Assembly: GCF_002196855.1 (NCBI RefSeq)
Contig: NZ_NIPW01000006.1
Span: forward strand, 1-64,000
From: Haematobacter genomosp. 1
GTDB lineage: Bacteria > Pseudomonadota > Alphaproteobacteria > Rhodobacterales > Rhodobacteraceae
Length of the DNA stretch: 64,000 bases
Direction: 5' to 3'
Shown here: one piece after another, positions 41,801 through 50,758 of the stretch
Position numbering within the stretch: the first letter of the stretch is position 1
Layout of the letters: the number at the start of each line of letters is the position of its first letter
Program-made: the position numbers and the translations under genes
The notes under the pieces: model-generated
Told to the model about the DNA's origin: nothing
Seen by the model: only the letters and a program-made list of their open reading frames with translations
Database searches by the model: none

Positions 41801-42367
41801 GGCGAGATCGACGGGCTGACAGACGACGGCGACTGGTCGCCGCAGATCAACCTTGGCGTGCCCGTACTGATCCCGGAGGACTATGTGCCGGATCTCGACG
41901 TGCGGCTGGGCCTCTACCGGCGGCTCTCCACGCTGACGACCAAGGTGGAACTGGAAGGCTTCGCAGCCGAGCTGATCGACCGGTTCGGTCCGCTGCCGAA
42001 GGAGGTGAACACACTCCTGCTCATCGTGCGGATCAAGGCGCTCTGCAAGCGTGCGGGAATCGCACGGCTGGACGGCGGGCCCAAGGGATGCACGGTGCAG
42101 TTCCACAAGGACAAGTTCGCCAATCCCGCCGGGCTGGTGGAATTCCTGCATGCCGAGGGAAATACCGCCCGGATCAAGGACAACAAGGTGGTCATCCTGC
42201 GCGACTGGGCGAAGGAGGGCGACAAGATCAAGGGCGCTTTCGCCATCGCCCGCGACCTTGCCCAGAAGGTCGTCGATGGGGAGAAGTCGCGCAAGCGTCC
42301 CGATACCCTCCCGGCGCCGGACGGCAAATCCCCCGGGAAGACCATCCCGGCACAACGCCGCCGGTGA
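38828..42367 (+). CDS. mfd: Transcription-repair coupling factor
   Basis: A 1179-residue ATP-dependent translocase that removes RNA polymerase stalled at lesions and recruits UvrA. It has an N-terminal UvrB-homology part, the CarD-like RNA polymerase interaction domain (SPGDLVVHVEHGVGRYTGLE), and SF2 helicase motifs: GDVGFGKTEVAIRAAFAAV (Walker A), VIDEEQHFGVSHKERLK (DEEQ), LTATPIPRTLQLSLTGVRDL and QIRGRVGRSK. The C-terminal TRCF domain includes LGLYRRLSTL. Normal length; an ATG at 38837 is a possible alternative start. Confidence 0.97.
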   Translation: MDDMTRPKGQTVTLGGAPEGFDARLLAREVEKQNRPVIHVARDGRRMEEMRRALAFFAPGLPVLDLPAWDCLPYDRVSPNPEVTAARMATLAALARGVPGNFVLLTTLNAATQRLPMRDLLRDASFSAKVGQRVDEMALRAYLARMGFTQSPTVTEPGDFAVRGGIVDIFPPGDTGPIRLDFFGDVLESARRFDPATQRTTDKLDRIALAPMSEVVLDDASITRFRQNYRLEFGAGGSDDPLYEAVSAGRRHQGMEHWLPFFHERLETLFDYLPDAGVMLDDQATPTRLARWEAVDDAYDARREAMVQKGRTDSVYKPCPPGLLYLDDAAWEAAVAGHRVVQLSPLPQAPGPGVVDAGGRVGRNFAPERQQESVSLFGALADHVRARRKDGQVIIASFSEGPRERLKGLLEDQGLTASRDVEDIRDVPEGKGGLFLAVWPLAQGFEAPGLTVISEQDVLGDRMVGRPKRKRKAENFLSEAQSLSPGDLVVHVEHGVGRYTGLETITAMGAPHECIALEYAGGDRLFLPVENIELLSRYGHEDGLLDKLGGGAWQAKKAKLKERIRQIAEKLMRIAAERHLRSAPVYDPPHGIWESFEARFPYQETEDQLSAIADVMHDLEAGVPMDRLVVGDVGFGKTEVAIRAAFAAVLGGGQVAVICPTTLLARQHYRSFADRFRGFPVTVRQLSRFVPAKEAAKTREGMADGTIDIVVGTHALLAKGVRFKNLGLMVIDEEQHFGVSHKERLKEMRTDVHVLTLTATPIPRTLQLSLTGVRDLSIIGTPPVDRLAIRTYVSEFDGVTIREALLRERYRGGQSFIVVPRIADLPDMETFLKEHVPEVSYIVAHGQLAAGDLDQRMNDFYDGKADVLLATTIVESGLDIPTANTMVVHRADMFGLAQLYQIRGRVGRSKTRAYCFLTTKPRAPLTPAAQKRLRLLGSLDSLGAGFTLASQDLDLRGAGNLLGEEQSGHIKEVGYELYQSMLEETIQKLRSGEIDGLTDDGDWSPQINLGVPVLIPEDYVPDLDVRLGLYRRLSTLTTKVELEGFAAELIDRFGPLPKEVNTLLLIVRIKALCKRAGIARLDGGPKGCTVQFHKDKFANPAGLVEFLHAEGNTARIKDNKVVILRDWAKEGDKIKGAFAIARDLAQKVVDGEKSRKRPDTLPAPDGKSPGKTIPAQRRR

Positions 42368-42373
42368 GGCGGG

Positions 42374-42435
42374 CCTCCCCGCACCACCGGTGAGGGGAGG
42401 GCTGGTCTCGGGGGCATCGAGCCCCCTCGGCCAGC
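42374..42435 (+). terminator. Double GC-rich hairpin after mfd
   Basis: Two adjacent hairpins. The first is CCTCCCC-g-CACC-acc-GGTG-a-GGGGAGG (42374-42400). The second has outer GCTGG/CCAGC and inner GGGGGC/GCCCCC (42401-42435). No T run follows, so it may act with Rho or as an mRNA 3' stabiliser. Confidence 0.6.
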
Positions 42436-42927
42436 GCTGCCGCGGAAGAACCCTGCGGACCGTTACAGATGTCGGGGGAGGCCCCGGGGTGGGTGAGCCG
42501 CTCACGGGAACGGGTCGAGGCTGGCGCGTGGTTGCGCCGCCTCAGATCCATGTGCCGCCCGTAAATCAGACATGCCCACGATACACCCGATGCGGTTCTC
42601 CGGCGTCGCGCCGAATGCGTCGGCGCGGGTCGCCATTGGCCGCGCCCCCGCCTGTTCTCCGGGCGTTCAGCGCCCTGAAAGCTGCAACGACGCGCTTCCG
42701 CTCCGCAAGGCGCTCTCTCGCCTGCCGGAGCGCGAACTCAATGATATCGGCGCCGCTCTGGCGATATAGGCGCGCTCGGGCCGCCAGCCAACCCGCAACC
42801 CCTGCGGGCTTGACGATTGCAGGCCCCTCCCCGAACAGGAAGCGCGCCTTGCGCATTCAGGTGAACACGCCACCCGCCGCTGCCTCGGCCATGCGCAGCA
42901 ACGGCAGGCGCGGGAGGGATGCGAGGC
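42436..42927. other. Non-coding gap with a possible DUF1127 remnant
   Basis: About 490 bases without a convincing intact gene. On the plus strand around 42683-42769 the translation LRKALSRLPERELNDIG resembles the core of small DUF1127 proteins. The expected continuation (RRSGDIG) appears one frame away, so it may be a decayed gene. A 96-codon minus-strand frame overlaps the same stretch and has no family resemblance. Confidence 0.4.
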
Positions 42928-43878
42928 TCACTCCCCCGCGCGGGTGAGCAGATCGACTTCCTCGGGCTTCAGGTCGATCATCACCGCGCGGGCGAAGCTG
43001 GTGACCTGTTCCTCACGCGTTGCGGAGGCGATGGGCGCGGTGACGCCTTTCCGGGCGATCAGCCAGGCGAGCGCGACCTCCGCCGGCTGCGCGCCATGGG
43101 CCTCCGCAACGCGATCAAGGGCGTCGAGAATACGCAGCCCCTTGGGCGTCAGGTAGGCCTTGGCCTTGCCGCCGCGCGCGCTCTGCCCAAGGTCGGCCTC
43201 GCTGCGATACTTGCCGCTGAGGAAACCGGAGGCCAGCGCATAGTAGCAGACCACGCCGATATCCTCCGCGATGCACAGATCGCGGAGCGGGCCGTCGAAC
43301 TTCTCCCGGTCGTAAAGGTTGTATTCCGGCTGGAGCACGCCGTAACGCGGCAAACCTTCCGCCGCCGCCACGTCCAGCGCGGCCCGCAGTTGACCTGCGT
43401 CGAAGTTGGAACAGCCGATGGCGCCGATCTTGCCCGCTTTCAGCAGGCGGGAATAAGCCTCCAGCGTCTCTTCATGCGGGGTCGAATCGGGAAAGTGGGA
43501 GAAGTAGAGGTCGATGCGCTCCACCTGCAACCGGCGGAGCGAATCCTCCACGGCCTCCATGATCCAGGCCGCGCCAAGCCCCTTGTGGCCCGGCTTTCCC
43601 ATGTCGGAGCCGACCTTGGTGAAGATCTTCACCCTGTCACGCAGGCCGGGGCGGGTCTGAAGCCAGCGTCCGAAGATCGTCTCCGATTCGCCGCCCTGAT
43701 TGCCCTCGGCCCAGCGGGAATAGACATCGGCTGTGTCGATGGCGTTGAAACCATGATCCACGAAGGCATCGAGAACGCGGAAGCTCTGCGCCTCGTCGAT
43801 GGTCCAGCCGAAAACGTTGCCACCGAAAACGAGCGGCGCGATGTCGATGCCGGTCCGGCCGAGCGGTCTGGTCTGCAT
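42928..43878 (-). CDS. Aldo/keto reductase
   Basis: A 316-residue TIM-barrel NADPH oxidoreductase: MQTRPLGRTGIDIAPLVFGG at the N-terminus, active-site segment AIDTADVYSRWAEGNQGG with catalytic Asp/Tyr, FTKVGSDMG for Lys, and DLYFSHFPD in place of the His motif. It ends with TPIASATREEQV, the cofactor-phosphate site. The substrate is not deducible. Copy B of the repeat element ends 59 bases upstream of its ATG, so its promoter lies within or next to that insertion. Confidence 0.93.
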   Translation of the reverse strand: MQTRPLGRTGIDIAPLVFGGNVFGWTIDEAQSFRVLDAFVDHGFNAIDTADVYSRWAEGNQGGESETIFGRWLQTRPGLRDRVKIFTKVGSDMGKPGHKGLGAAWIMEAVEDSLRRLQVERIDLYFSHFPDSTPHEETLEAYSRLLKAGKIGAIGCSNFDAGQLRAALDVAAAEGLPRYGVLQPEYNLYDREKFDGPLRDLCIAEDIGVVCYYALASGFLSGKYRSEADLGQSARGGKAKAYLTPKGLRILDALDRVAEAHGAQPAEVALAWLIARKGVTAPIASATREEQVTSFARAVMIDLKPEEVDLLTRAGE

Positions 43879-43937
43879 GGTATGTCCTTTCCTTGGTCCA
43901 TCGCAGCAGACACGCAAGGCGGGCGGAGATCCACCCC

Positions 43938-44228
43938 TAACAGGCTGCTGAAAAAGTCCCGAAGTGTCGGGCCTATGTGCCGGAAATCGGAAAATCGGCC
44001 CGGAAACGCCCGGAAATATAAAGATTTCCGGCTGCATTTCGTCAGATGGCGAACGATTTCCGCTCCAGCACAGGCCAAAAAGCATTCCGCGGTTGCCCTG
44101 GAGCGGTGATCCTTCCCGCATTGTTGAGGAACGCCCCGGGAACTGCCAGCTTTGGCGTGGCCGGGCAGAATGTTCTGGATTTCCAATGCAAGCCCGGGGA
44201 TATGCCTGATTTTTTCAGCAGCCTGCCA
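43938..44228 (+). mobile_element. 291-bp TAACAGG element, copy B (intermediate form)
   Basis: Starts with TAACAGGCTGCTGAAAAAG at 43938-43956 and ends with the complement of a slightly diverged terminal repeat (TTTTTTCAGCAGCCTGCCA) at 44228. The first 150 bases are nearly identical to copy A, including the hairpin CCGGAAAT-ATAAAG-ATTTCCGG. After ACAGGCCAAAAAGC it carries about 135 bases absent from copy A but homologous to the right half of copy C (ATTCCGCGGTTGCCC, GAGGAACGCCCC). No coding capacity. It lies between trpE and the aldo/keto reductase gene. Confidence 0.8.
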
Positions 44229-44435
44229 GAGGCGAGTTGCGCCGGGAGGGGGCTCCCCCGCTATCATGCGATGAGCGCGGGATGGCCGGAGGGAGAGGCC
44301 CCCCTCGCTCCTGCCCGCTCATCTGCGGTCATCCCTGCGGGAGACAGTTATCCGGGAGCACCCCAGGTGCGCCGCGGCAGCGTGATCCCGCAGGATTCCA
44401 GCCGACCCGTCGTCTTCGCACCCGCGACCGCGGTG

Positions 44436-45947
44436 TCAGCCGTTGCCGCGGCGCACGAAAAGCCCCGCATCCTCCGCCGCGCGACGGAGCGCGCGCGATT
44501 TGTTCACCGTCTCCATCCATTCGGACTCAGGGTCGCTGTCGAAGACCACGCCGCCCCCCGCCTGAACATAGAGCTTCTGGTCCTTCAGCACCCCGGTGCG
44601 GAGCGCGATGCACATATCCATCTCGCCATTGGCGGAGAAATAGCCGACACCGCCGCCATAGACGCCGCGTTTCTCCGGCTCCAGCTCATCGATGATCTGC
44701 ATCGCCCGCACCTTCGGCGCGCCGGAGACGGTGCCTGCGGGCAGCCCCGCCAGAAGGGCGGAAAGCGCATCCTGACCCTCCGCCAGCTGACCAACCACGT
44801 TGGAGACGATGTGCATGACGTGGCTGTAGCGCTCGATGGTGAATTTCTCCGTCGGATGGACGGTGCCCACCCGCGCCACGCGGCCCACGTCGTTCCGGCC
44901 AAGATCGAGCAGCATCAGATGCTCCGCCCGCTCCTTCGGGTCGGCGAGCAGATCGGCTTCGAGCGCGCGGTCCTCCTCCGGCGTGGCACCACGGGGGCGG
45001 GTGCCGGCGATGGGGCGGACGGTCACCTCCCCATCCCGGAGACGGACGAGAATCTCCGGGCTGGCCCCGATGATCTGGAAACCGCCGAAGTTGAAGAAGA
45101 ACATGAAGGGCGAGGGGTTGGTGCGCCGCAGGCTCCGGTAAAGCGCAAAGGGCGGCAGGCGGAAATCCTGCGTCCAGCGCTGCGCCGGCACCACCTGAAA
45201 GATGTCGCCCGCACGGATGTATTCCTTGGCCTTCTCCACGGCGGCCTTGTAGCCCTCCTTGGTGAAGTTGGAGCGGGGTTCGCCCACGGGGGCGGTCTCG
45301 TGCAACACCCGGTTGTCACCCTCCACGCTGCGGTCGAGGTCGCGGAGCGCGTCCATCACCCGCTCCGCCGCCTGCGCATAGGCGGCCCGCGCGCTCAGCC
45401 CGGAGGAGACCCATGCCGGCGAGACGAGCGTCACCTCCCCCTTCACCCCGTCCAGAACGGCAATGACGGAGGGGCGGATCATCACCGCATCCGGGGCGCC
45501 GATCGGGTCGGGGCCCGGGGTGCCGAGTTTCTCCACCAGCCGGATCATGTCGTAGCCCAGATAGCCGAACAGGCCGCAGGCGATCGCGGGGAGGTCGGCG
45601 GGCATCTCCACCCGCGATTCCTCGATAAGCGTGCGCAGCGTTTCCAGGGGGGAGCCGGGCAGATCCTCGAAGGCGGCCGGGTCGAAGCGCGCCTGCCGGT
45701 TGATGCGGCTTTCCTCTCCCCGGCAATCCCAGATCAGGTCAGGCTTCATCCCGATGACGGAGAACCGGCCACGGACCTCTCCTCCAGTCACGGATTCCAG
45801 CAGGAAGCTGTCGGCCCGCGCCTCGGCGAGCTTCAGCATCAACGAGACGGGCGTGTCCAGATCCGCGGCGAGCCGGGTATAGACGAGCTGGTTGCGGCCG
45901 GCGTTCCAGCCGGCCTCGAAAGCGTCGAAGGAGGGGATAAGCGCCAC
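44436..45947 (-). CDS. trpE: Anthranilate synthase component I
   Basis: A 503-residue chorismate-utilising enzyme making anthranilate for tryptophan. It has the N-terminal regulatory region with LLESVTGGEVRGRFSVIGM (feedback-site type residues), IFQVVPAQRW, ASPEILVRLRDGEVTVRPIAGTRPRG (given here in part), LVDLGRNDVGRV as LLDLGRNDVGRVARVG, and SGAPKVRAMQIIDELEP. The start is a GTG at 45947, only seven bases after the ppiD-like stop. That gives the usual length and makes an operon with that gene. Confidence 0.93.
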   Translation of the reverse strand: MALIPSFDAFEAGWNAGRNQLVYTRLAADLDTPVSLMLKLAEARADSFLLESVTGGEVRGRFSVIGMKPDLIWDCRGEESRINRQARFDPAAFEDLPGSPLETLRTLIEESRVEMPADLPAIACGLFGYLGYDMIRLVEKLGTPGPDPIGAPDAVMIRPSVIAVLDGVKGEVTLVSPAWVSSGLSARAAYAQAAERVMDALRDLDRSVEGDNRVLHETAPVGEPRSNFTKEGYKAAVEKAKEYIRAGDIFQVVPAQRWTQDFRLPPFALYRSLRRTNPSPFMFFFNFGGFQIIGASPEILVRLRDGEVTVRPIAGTRPRGATPEEDRALEADLLADPKERAEHLMLLDLGRNDVGRVARVGTVHPTEKFTIERYSHVMHIVSNVVGQLAEGQDALSALLAGLPAGTVSGAPKVRAMQIIDELEPEKRGVYGGGVGYFSANGEMDMCIALRTGVLKDQKLYVQAGGGVVFDSDPESEWMETVNKSRALRRAAEDAGLFVRRGNG

Positions 45948-45954
45948 GTCTGCC

Positions 45955-47802
45955 TCACGGGAAGCGGGAATGCACGGAATTGATGACAGCCTGATTGAAG
46001 CTGATCTTCGCGTCCGAGTGCAATGCGGTGGAGAAATAGTCGAACATGTCCTGCGCCAGCGCCTGTCCGCCCTGCTGGGCCAGACCGTCATGCAGGGCGA
46101 GCACATCGGGATCGCTCGCATCCGGGGAATTCACGCTGTCGAGCTGTACAAGGGAGATCATCCCGTCGCCCTTCACCGTCTGCCGGGCGCCCGGTTGCAG
46201 GGCAAAGACCGCCTCCGTGAAGCCGGGGGGAGTGCCCTCCACCACGGAGTCGCGGCGGAGCGCCTCCACCTTCGCGGCGGGGTGGCCAAGCGCGGTGATC
46301 GCCTCGCCAGCCGCGAGACGGCTCTCCAGCGTCGCGGCCTCCGCCTCCAACGCCTTCTGAACGGCATCGTGACGCCAGTCTGCCGCCACACGATCCCGAA
46401 CTTCGGCAAAGGGGATCGCCTGCGGGGGCAGGATCTCATCCATCCGCAGCACGGCGAGACCGCCATCGGAAAGCTGGATCAGGCGGGGGAAGTCGTTCTT
46501 CTGCACGGTGCGGGCCGCGTCACGGAACTCCGGATAGGCGGCGGGGCCGTCCTCCGAATCGGGGCGGAAGTCGATACGCCCTTCCTCCATGATCGTGTCG
46601 CGGGACAGCTCCTCCACCGTCGCGCCGCCGGCAATCAGGTCGTCGAACTTCGGGGTGTCTGCCGTGATCTGGCGGCGGGCCTCCTCCACGGCGACTTCGC
46701 CGCGAAGCTGGTCCCGCGCCTCGTCGAAGGTGATGTTCTGGGCTTCGAGGATGCCGTTCATCCAGTAGAGCGCCGGGCCGAAATCCGAGGGCAGCGGTCC
46801 GACCACGCCGGGAGCCGACAGCGCGAACACCTCGGCCCCCGCAGCGCCCAGTTCGGCCTCCGCCACATCGCCAAGGTCGATGTCCGCCGCCGTGATGCGG
46901 CGTTCCGCGAGCAGGCCGTCCCGCGTGATCTGTCCGGCGTCGAGGCGCGCCTTTGCATCCTGAGCCTCAGCGTCCGAGCCGAAGACCATGCGCTCGACCA
47001 GCCGCCGTTCGGGCTGGACGAACTCCTCCTGCCGCTGGTCATAGGCGCTCCGCAGCGCGGCATCGCTCACCTCGACCGTCGGGGCGAGTGTATCGGGCGT
47101 TACCCAGGCGTAGCTGATGCGCCGCGCTTCGGGCAGCGTGTAGAGATCCTTGTGCGCGTCATACCATGCGGTGAGCTCGGCCTCTCCCGGCTCAGGCACC
47201 GGCGTGGAAAGGTTCGCGTCGGTCAGCGTGATATGCGTGGCGGAGCGCGTCTCCGCCAGATAACGCACGAGGGTGTCGGCAAAGGTGCCCGGCTCGGCCA
47301 CGCCGCTGGCGATCGCCGTCTGCAGTACACCGCGGGCGGCGTCGTCGCGGAGTGTGCGCTCGAACTCGGCCTCCGTGTAGCCGGCACGGCGCAGACCGTC
47401 GGCATAGGCACGGCGGTCGAACTTGCCGTCCAGACCATGGAAGGCGGAGATGGCGAGCACCTGCCGCTGGACTTCCTGATCTCCGGCGGAAAGGCCGATC
47501 CGTTCCAGCTCCGCATCGATGAGCGCCCGCCCGACGAGCTGGTTGCGCACTGCCGCGTCCAGACCCATGGCCTGCGCGTCCCGCAGGGTGAGCGCCCGGC
47601 CCGACTGGGCGGAGAAGGTGCGGAGTTGCTGCTCCAGCGCGCGGGCATAGTCGTTGGCGGTCACGTCACGCCCGTTCACCGTGGCGACAGCCGTCGCCCC
47701 GCCGCCGAAATTGGTGACGCCGAACCCGCCCAGACCGAAGATGAGCAGCCCCATCAGCACCCAGATGGTGACGTTTGCCCCCTTGCTCCGAAACTTGGCC
47801 AT
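45955..47802 (-). CDS. PpiD/SurA-like periplasmic peptidyl-prolyl isomerase
   Basis: A 615-residue membrane-anchored folding factor. One N-terminal transmembrane helix (TIWVLMGLLIFGLGGFGV) precedes a SurA-N-like chaperone domain with the NGRDVTANDYARALEQQ segment. A central parvulin-like region follows, with a C-terminal chaperone part after it (PFAEVRDRVAADWRHDAVQK). The family assists folding of exported proteins. The rotamase consensus is weak here, as in many PpiD homologues. It stands seven bases ahead of trpE. Confidence 0.87.
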   Translation of the reverse strand: MAKFRSKGANVTIWVLMGLLIFGLGGFGVTNFGGGATAVATVNGRDVTANDYARALEQQLRTFSAQSGRALTLRDAQAMGLDAAVRNQLVGRALIDAELERIGLSAGDQEVQRQVLAISAFHGLDGKFDRRAYADGLRRAGYTEAEFERTLRDDAARGVLQTAIASGVAEPGTFADTLVRYLAETRSATHITLTDANLSTPVPEPGEAELTAWYDAHKDLYTLPEARRISYAWVTPDTLAPTVEVSDAALRSAYDQRQEEFVQPERRLVERMVFGSDAEAQDAKARLDAGQITRDGLLAERRITAADIDLGDVAEAELGAAGAEVFALSAPGVVGPLPSDFGPALYWMNGILEAQNITFDEARDQLRGEVAVEEARRQITADTPKFDDLIAGGATVEELSRDTIMEEGRIDFRPDSEDGPAAYPEFRDAARTVQKNDFPRLIQLSDGGLAVLRMDEILPPQAIPFAEVRDRVAADWRHDAVQKALEAEAATLESRLAAGEAITALGHPAAKVEALRRDSVVEGTPPGFTEAVFALQPGARQTVKGDGMISLVQLDSVNSPDASDPDVLALHDGLAQQGGQALAQDMFDYFSTALHSDAKISFNQAVINSVHSRFP

Positions 47803-47861
47803 GCGCGGATCCCTCTGCTGGTCCGGGGCTTCCTACGGCACGGAACGGGGCCGGGCAAGCA

Positions 47862-49040
47862 TCACATGGCAACCTGCGACAACCGTCCGAACAACTCGCC
47901 GATACCCGCGCGGTCGATATTGGCGAAGGCGATGCGGAAGGCGCGTGCGCCGGAGGCATCGCCTTCGGGCATGAACATCGTGCCCGGCAGCAGCAATACG
48001 CCCGCCTCCCGCACCAGCCGCTGGGCCGCCTGATCGGAGGGGAGGGTGAAGGGATGCTCCACATAGGCGAAATAGGCACCGCAGCCGAGAAGCTTCCATC
48101 CCTCCAGCCGCGGGAAGCCTTCCACGATGGCGGCGCGACGGTCGAGGATCTCCGCCCGTTCGCCCGCAACCCATTGTGCGAGGTTCCGCATGCCCCAGAG
48201 CGCGCCGCGCTGCCCGAGCTGGCCCGCGCAGATCGCCACGGTGTCGAGAAACTTCTCCGCCTCCGCCAACTGCCGCTCCGACGCGACGATGGCGCCGACG
48301 CGGTGGCCGGTCAGCCGGTATGCCTTGGAGAAGGAGTAGAGGTGGATGAGCGTGTCGTGCCAGTCGGGATCGGCGAACAGGTCGTGCGGCGCGCCGGAGC
48401 GGGCGTCGAAATCCCGGTAGGTCTCGTCCAGCACCAGCGCGATGCCCCGCGCCCGGGCAAGCTCGAAGAAGGCGCGGACGGTTTCGGGCGGATATTCCGC
48501 CCCGCCCGGATTGTTGGGCGAGACGAGCACGATGGCGCGCGTCCGGGGGGTGATGAGCCGCGCCGCGGCTTCGGCTTCCGGGATCAGCCCCGGGCCGGTC
48601 GCGAGCGGCACGGCAGCGACGCCCTGCATGTCGAGCCACATCTTGTGGTTGAAATACCATGGTGTCGGCAGGATCACCTCGTCCCCTTCGCCCGCGAGCG
48701 TGGACATGATGGCGGTGAACGCCTGATTGCAGCCCTGCGTGATGGCGACCTGCGCGGCCCGGATCTCTCCGCCATAGGCAGCGGACCATTGCGTCGCGAT
48801 CTCCTCACGCAACTCCGGCATGCCGAGCACGGGGCCGTAGAGATGGGCTGCGGGGTCGTTCAGCGAGGCCTCTGCGATGGCGCGGCGGAGCGGCTCCGGC
48901 GGCGGCTCCACCGGGGCTGCCTGGCTCACGTTGATGAGCGGACGGTCCGGCGGGAACTCCACGCCGGAGAGCCAGCGCCGGGCCTCCATCACCGGGGGAG
49001 GGAAGGTGGCGGCCATGCGGGGGTTCAGGGGGAGGGACAT
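47862..49040 (-). CDS. Class I/II aminotransferase
   Basis: A 392-residue PLP enzyme. It shows LYGPVLGMPELREEIA, ITQGCNQAFTAIMSTLAGEG, LPTPWYFNHKMWLD, VLVSPNNPGGAEYPPETV, LVLDETYRDF and the PLP-lysine motif HLYSFSKAYRLTGHRVGA. The class and length are standard; the amino donor cannot be told from sequence. It is 59 bases upstream of the ppiD-like gene on the same strand, perhaps transcribed with ppiD-trpE. Confidence 0.9.
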   Translation of the reverse strand: MSLPLNPRMAATFPPPVMEARRWLSGVEFPPDRPLINVSQAAPVEPPPEPLRRAIAEASLNDPAAHLYGPVLGMPELREEIATQWSAAYGGEIRAAQVAITQGCNQAFTAIMSTLAGEGDEVILPTPWYFNHKMWLDMQGVAAVPLATGPGLIPEAEAAARLITPRTRAIVLVSPNNPGGAEYPPETVRAFFELARARGIALVLDETYRDFDARSGAPHDLFADPDWHDTLIHLYSFSKAYRLTGHRVGAIVASERQLAEAEKFLDTVAICAGQLGQRGALWGMRNLAQWVAGERAEILDRRAAIVEGFPRLEGWKLLGCGAYFAYVEHPFTLPSDQAAQRLVREAGVLLLPGTMFMPEGDASGARAFRIAFANIDRAGIGELFGRLSQVAM

Positions 49041-49560
49041 AGGGGCTCCGTCAGATGCGCGGTCAGATGTAGCGCCCGATGCGCCCTGCACGCAAGCGCG
49101 GCTGTCCGGCAGGGCCGCAACCGGACAATGCACGGGTCCTACGGCTGGAATGCACCCCGTGAGCGGCTGACATGTCCGCGAGCGGACCATATGCGAGCCG
49201 TTCGGTTGCCGGATGACGCACGCCCCGGGGCGGCGAGGTCAAGGCACTCTCATGTGCCATGTCGCGGAGCTGCGCGGCTCCCGGCAATCACGCAGGCCCG
49301 GATGTTCTCGCTTCGGATTGTGGCCGGATGGCTGTGACCCCGGGGCACGGGTCCGCCTCTGCCTGATCGGCGCGCAGCTTCGGCGGCGCGGGGGACGCCC
49401 CCCGCGACCCCCGGTGTCGAGCGCGCGCCGAACATCCGTGCGTCTGCTCCAGCGGAGGGATCGCCATGCGACTCCTGTCAGTTCGATCGACCGGGCTGAC
49501 TTCCCCGCGCGGGCCATGCTAGGCAGACGGCGAGTCGCGACACCAGGGCAGGAGACGGCA
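49041..49560. other. Intergenic region without identified features
   Basis: 520 bases between the divergent aminotransferase and HIT-protein genes. Open frames here lack codon bias or family resemblance, and I recognise no RNA gene, repeat or element end. Promoters for both genes must lie here. Confidence 0.4.
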
Positions 49561-49941
49561 GTGGGCTACGCTTACGACGACCAGAACATCTTTGCGAAGA
49601 TCCTTCGGGGAGAGATCCCGAACAAGACGGTGCTCGAAACCGAACACACGCTCGCCTTTGCGGATATCCAGCCGCAGGCTCCGGTGCATGTGCTGGTGAT
49701 CCCGAAAGGGCCGTACGCGAGCCTCGATCATTTCACGCAGGAAGCTTCCGATGCGGAGATCCTCGATTTCAACCGCACCATCGGCAAGGTCTGCGAGATG
49801 ACGAAGGTCGAGACGAAGGACGGCGGCATGGGCTTTCGCGCGATCACCAACGCTGGTGTGCATGGCCATCAGGAAGTGCCCCATCTCCACGTGCATATTC
49901 TGGGCGGGCGGCAACTGGGCCGGATGCTGCCCCGGGACTGA
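49561..49941 (+). CDS. HIT-family purine nucleoside phosphoramidase (HinT-like)
   Basis: A 126-residue HIT protein with the triad HLHVHILGG (His108, His110, His112) and the upstream IFAKILRGEIPNKTVLETEH segment. HinT enzymes hydrolyse AMP-lysine type phosphoramidates and are cytosolic dimers. The start is GTG at 49561 with CAGGAGA upstream; the preceding frame is unrelated. Confidence 0.93.
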   Translation: MGYAYDDQNIFAKILRGEIPNKTVLETEHTLAFADIQPQAPVHVLVIPKGPYASLDHFTQEASDAEILDFNRTIGKVCEMTKVETKDGGMGFRAITNAGVHGHQEVPHLHVHILGGRQLGRMLPRD

Positions 49942-50065
49942 ACCCGCCGGCGGGGCGGCGGCGCGTTGAGGTCTGTGCGGCCTCGGGGCCGGACGGTCCT
50001 TTGCGCAGGATCCGGGTGGCGGGTCTGTGCCCCGACAGGCGATGGTGCGGAAAAAGGAGCCTGCC

Positions 50066-50563
50066 ATGGTCCTGTTCTCCGCGCTTCCCGGCCCCCACGT
50101 CGCTCGCCTGCGCGAGGGCGGGCGGGATGCCTACGACCTGCCGCCCGAGCTTCGCCGCGCGGCGGAAGGCTCGTTGCCCTGCCGCCACTGCCTGCGCCAC
50201 ATTCCGGTGGGGCGCGACTACCTCACGCTCGCATGGCGGCCGTTTCCGGCGCTGCAACCCTATGCGGAAACCGGGCCGATCTTCCTTTGTTCCGCTTGCG
50301 AGCGGGCACCGGACAGCGGGGCGCTGCCGGATATCCTCTCCTCCCCCGACTATATCCTGCGCGGCTACAGCGCCGATCATCGCATCGTTTACGGGACGGG
50401 GCAGGTCGTCGCCACGTCCGGCCTGACCCAGCGGGCGGCAGAGCTTCTCTCAGACGCGGCGGTGGCTTATCTGCACGTGCGTTCGGCGCGCAACACCTGC
50501 TACCAGCTTCGGATCGACCGGGCAGGGCAGCCATTGTCGCGGGAGGCAGGCCGTCGTCCCTGA
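50066..50563 (+). CDS. DUF1203-domain protein
   Basis: A 165-residue cytosolic protein of the DUF1203 family, seen in CRHCLRHIPVGRDYLTLAWR, RPFPALQPYAETGPIFLCSA and the downstream RIVYGTGQVV. The paired Cys may bind a metal, but no function is known. The start at 50066 follows AAAAAGGAG. It lies 124 bases after the HIT gene, same strand. Confidence 0.87.
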   Translation: MVLFSALPGPHVARLREGGRDAYDLPPELRRAAEGSLPCRHCLRHIPVGRDYLTLAWRPFPALQPYAETGPIFLCSACERAPDSGALPDILSSPDYILRGYSADHRIVYGTGQVVATSGLTQRAAELLSDAAVAYLHVRSARNTCYQLRIDRAGQPLSREAGRRP

Positions 50564-50758
50564 TGCGCCGGCCCTGCGGAAAGAGGCCCGAGCACCCCGG
50601 CAAGCGACGTGGCGCAAGAGATGCGCCGCTTGCCCGCAGGCGGGATGCGCGGCTATCCTGAACCGCAACCCTGCGGCGCCCCCCTTGCTGGGCGGGGGTG
50701 AGGCAGATAAGCAGCACCTGCTGAGCCGACCAGTTTGAGCCACGAGCGGAGCCAAGGC

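Noticed and set aside
42566-42856. A 96-codon minus-strand frame after mfd
   Set aside because: No homologous motif, no clear ribosome-binding site, and it overlaps the better DUF1127-like signal on the other strand.
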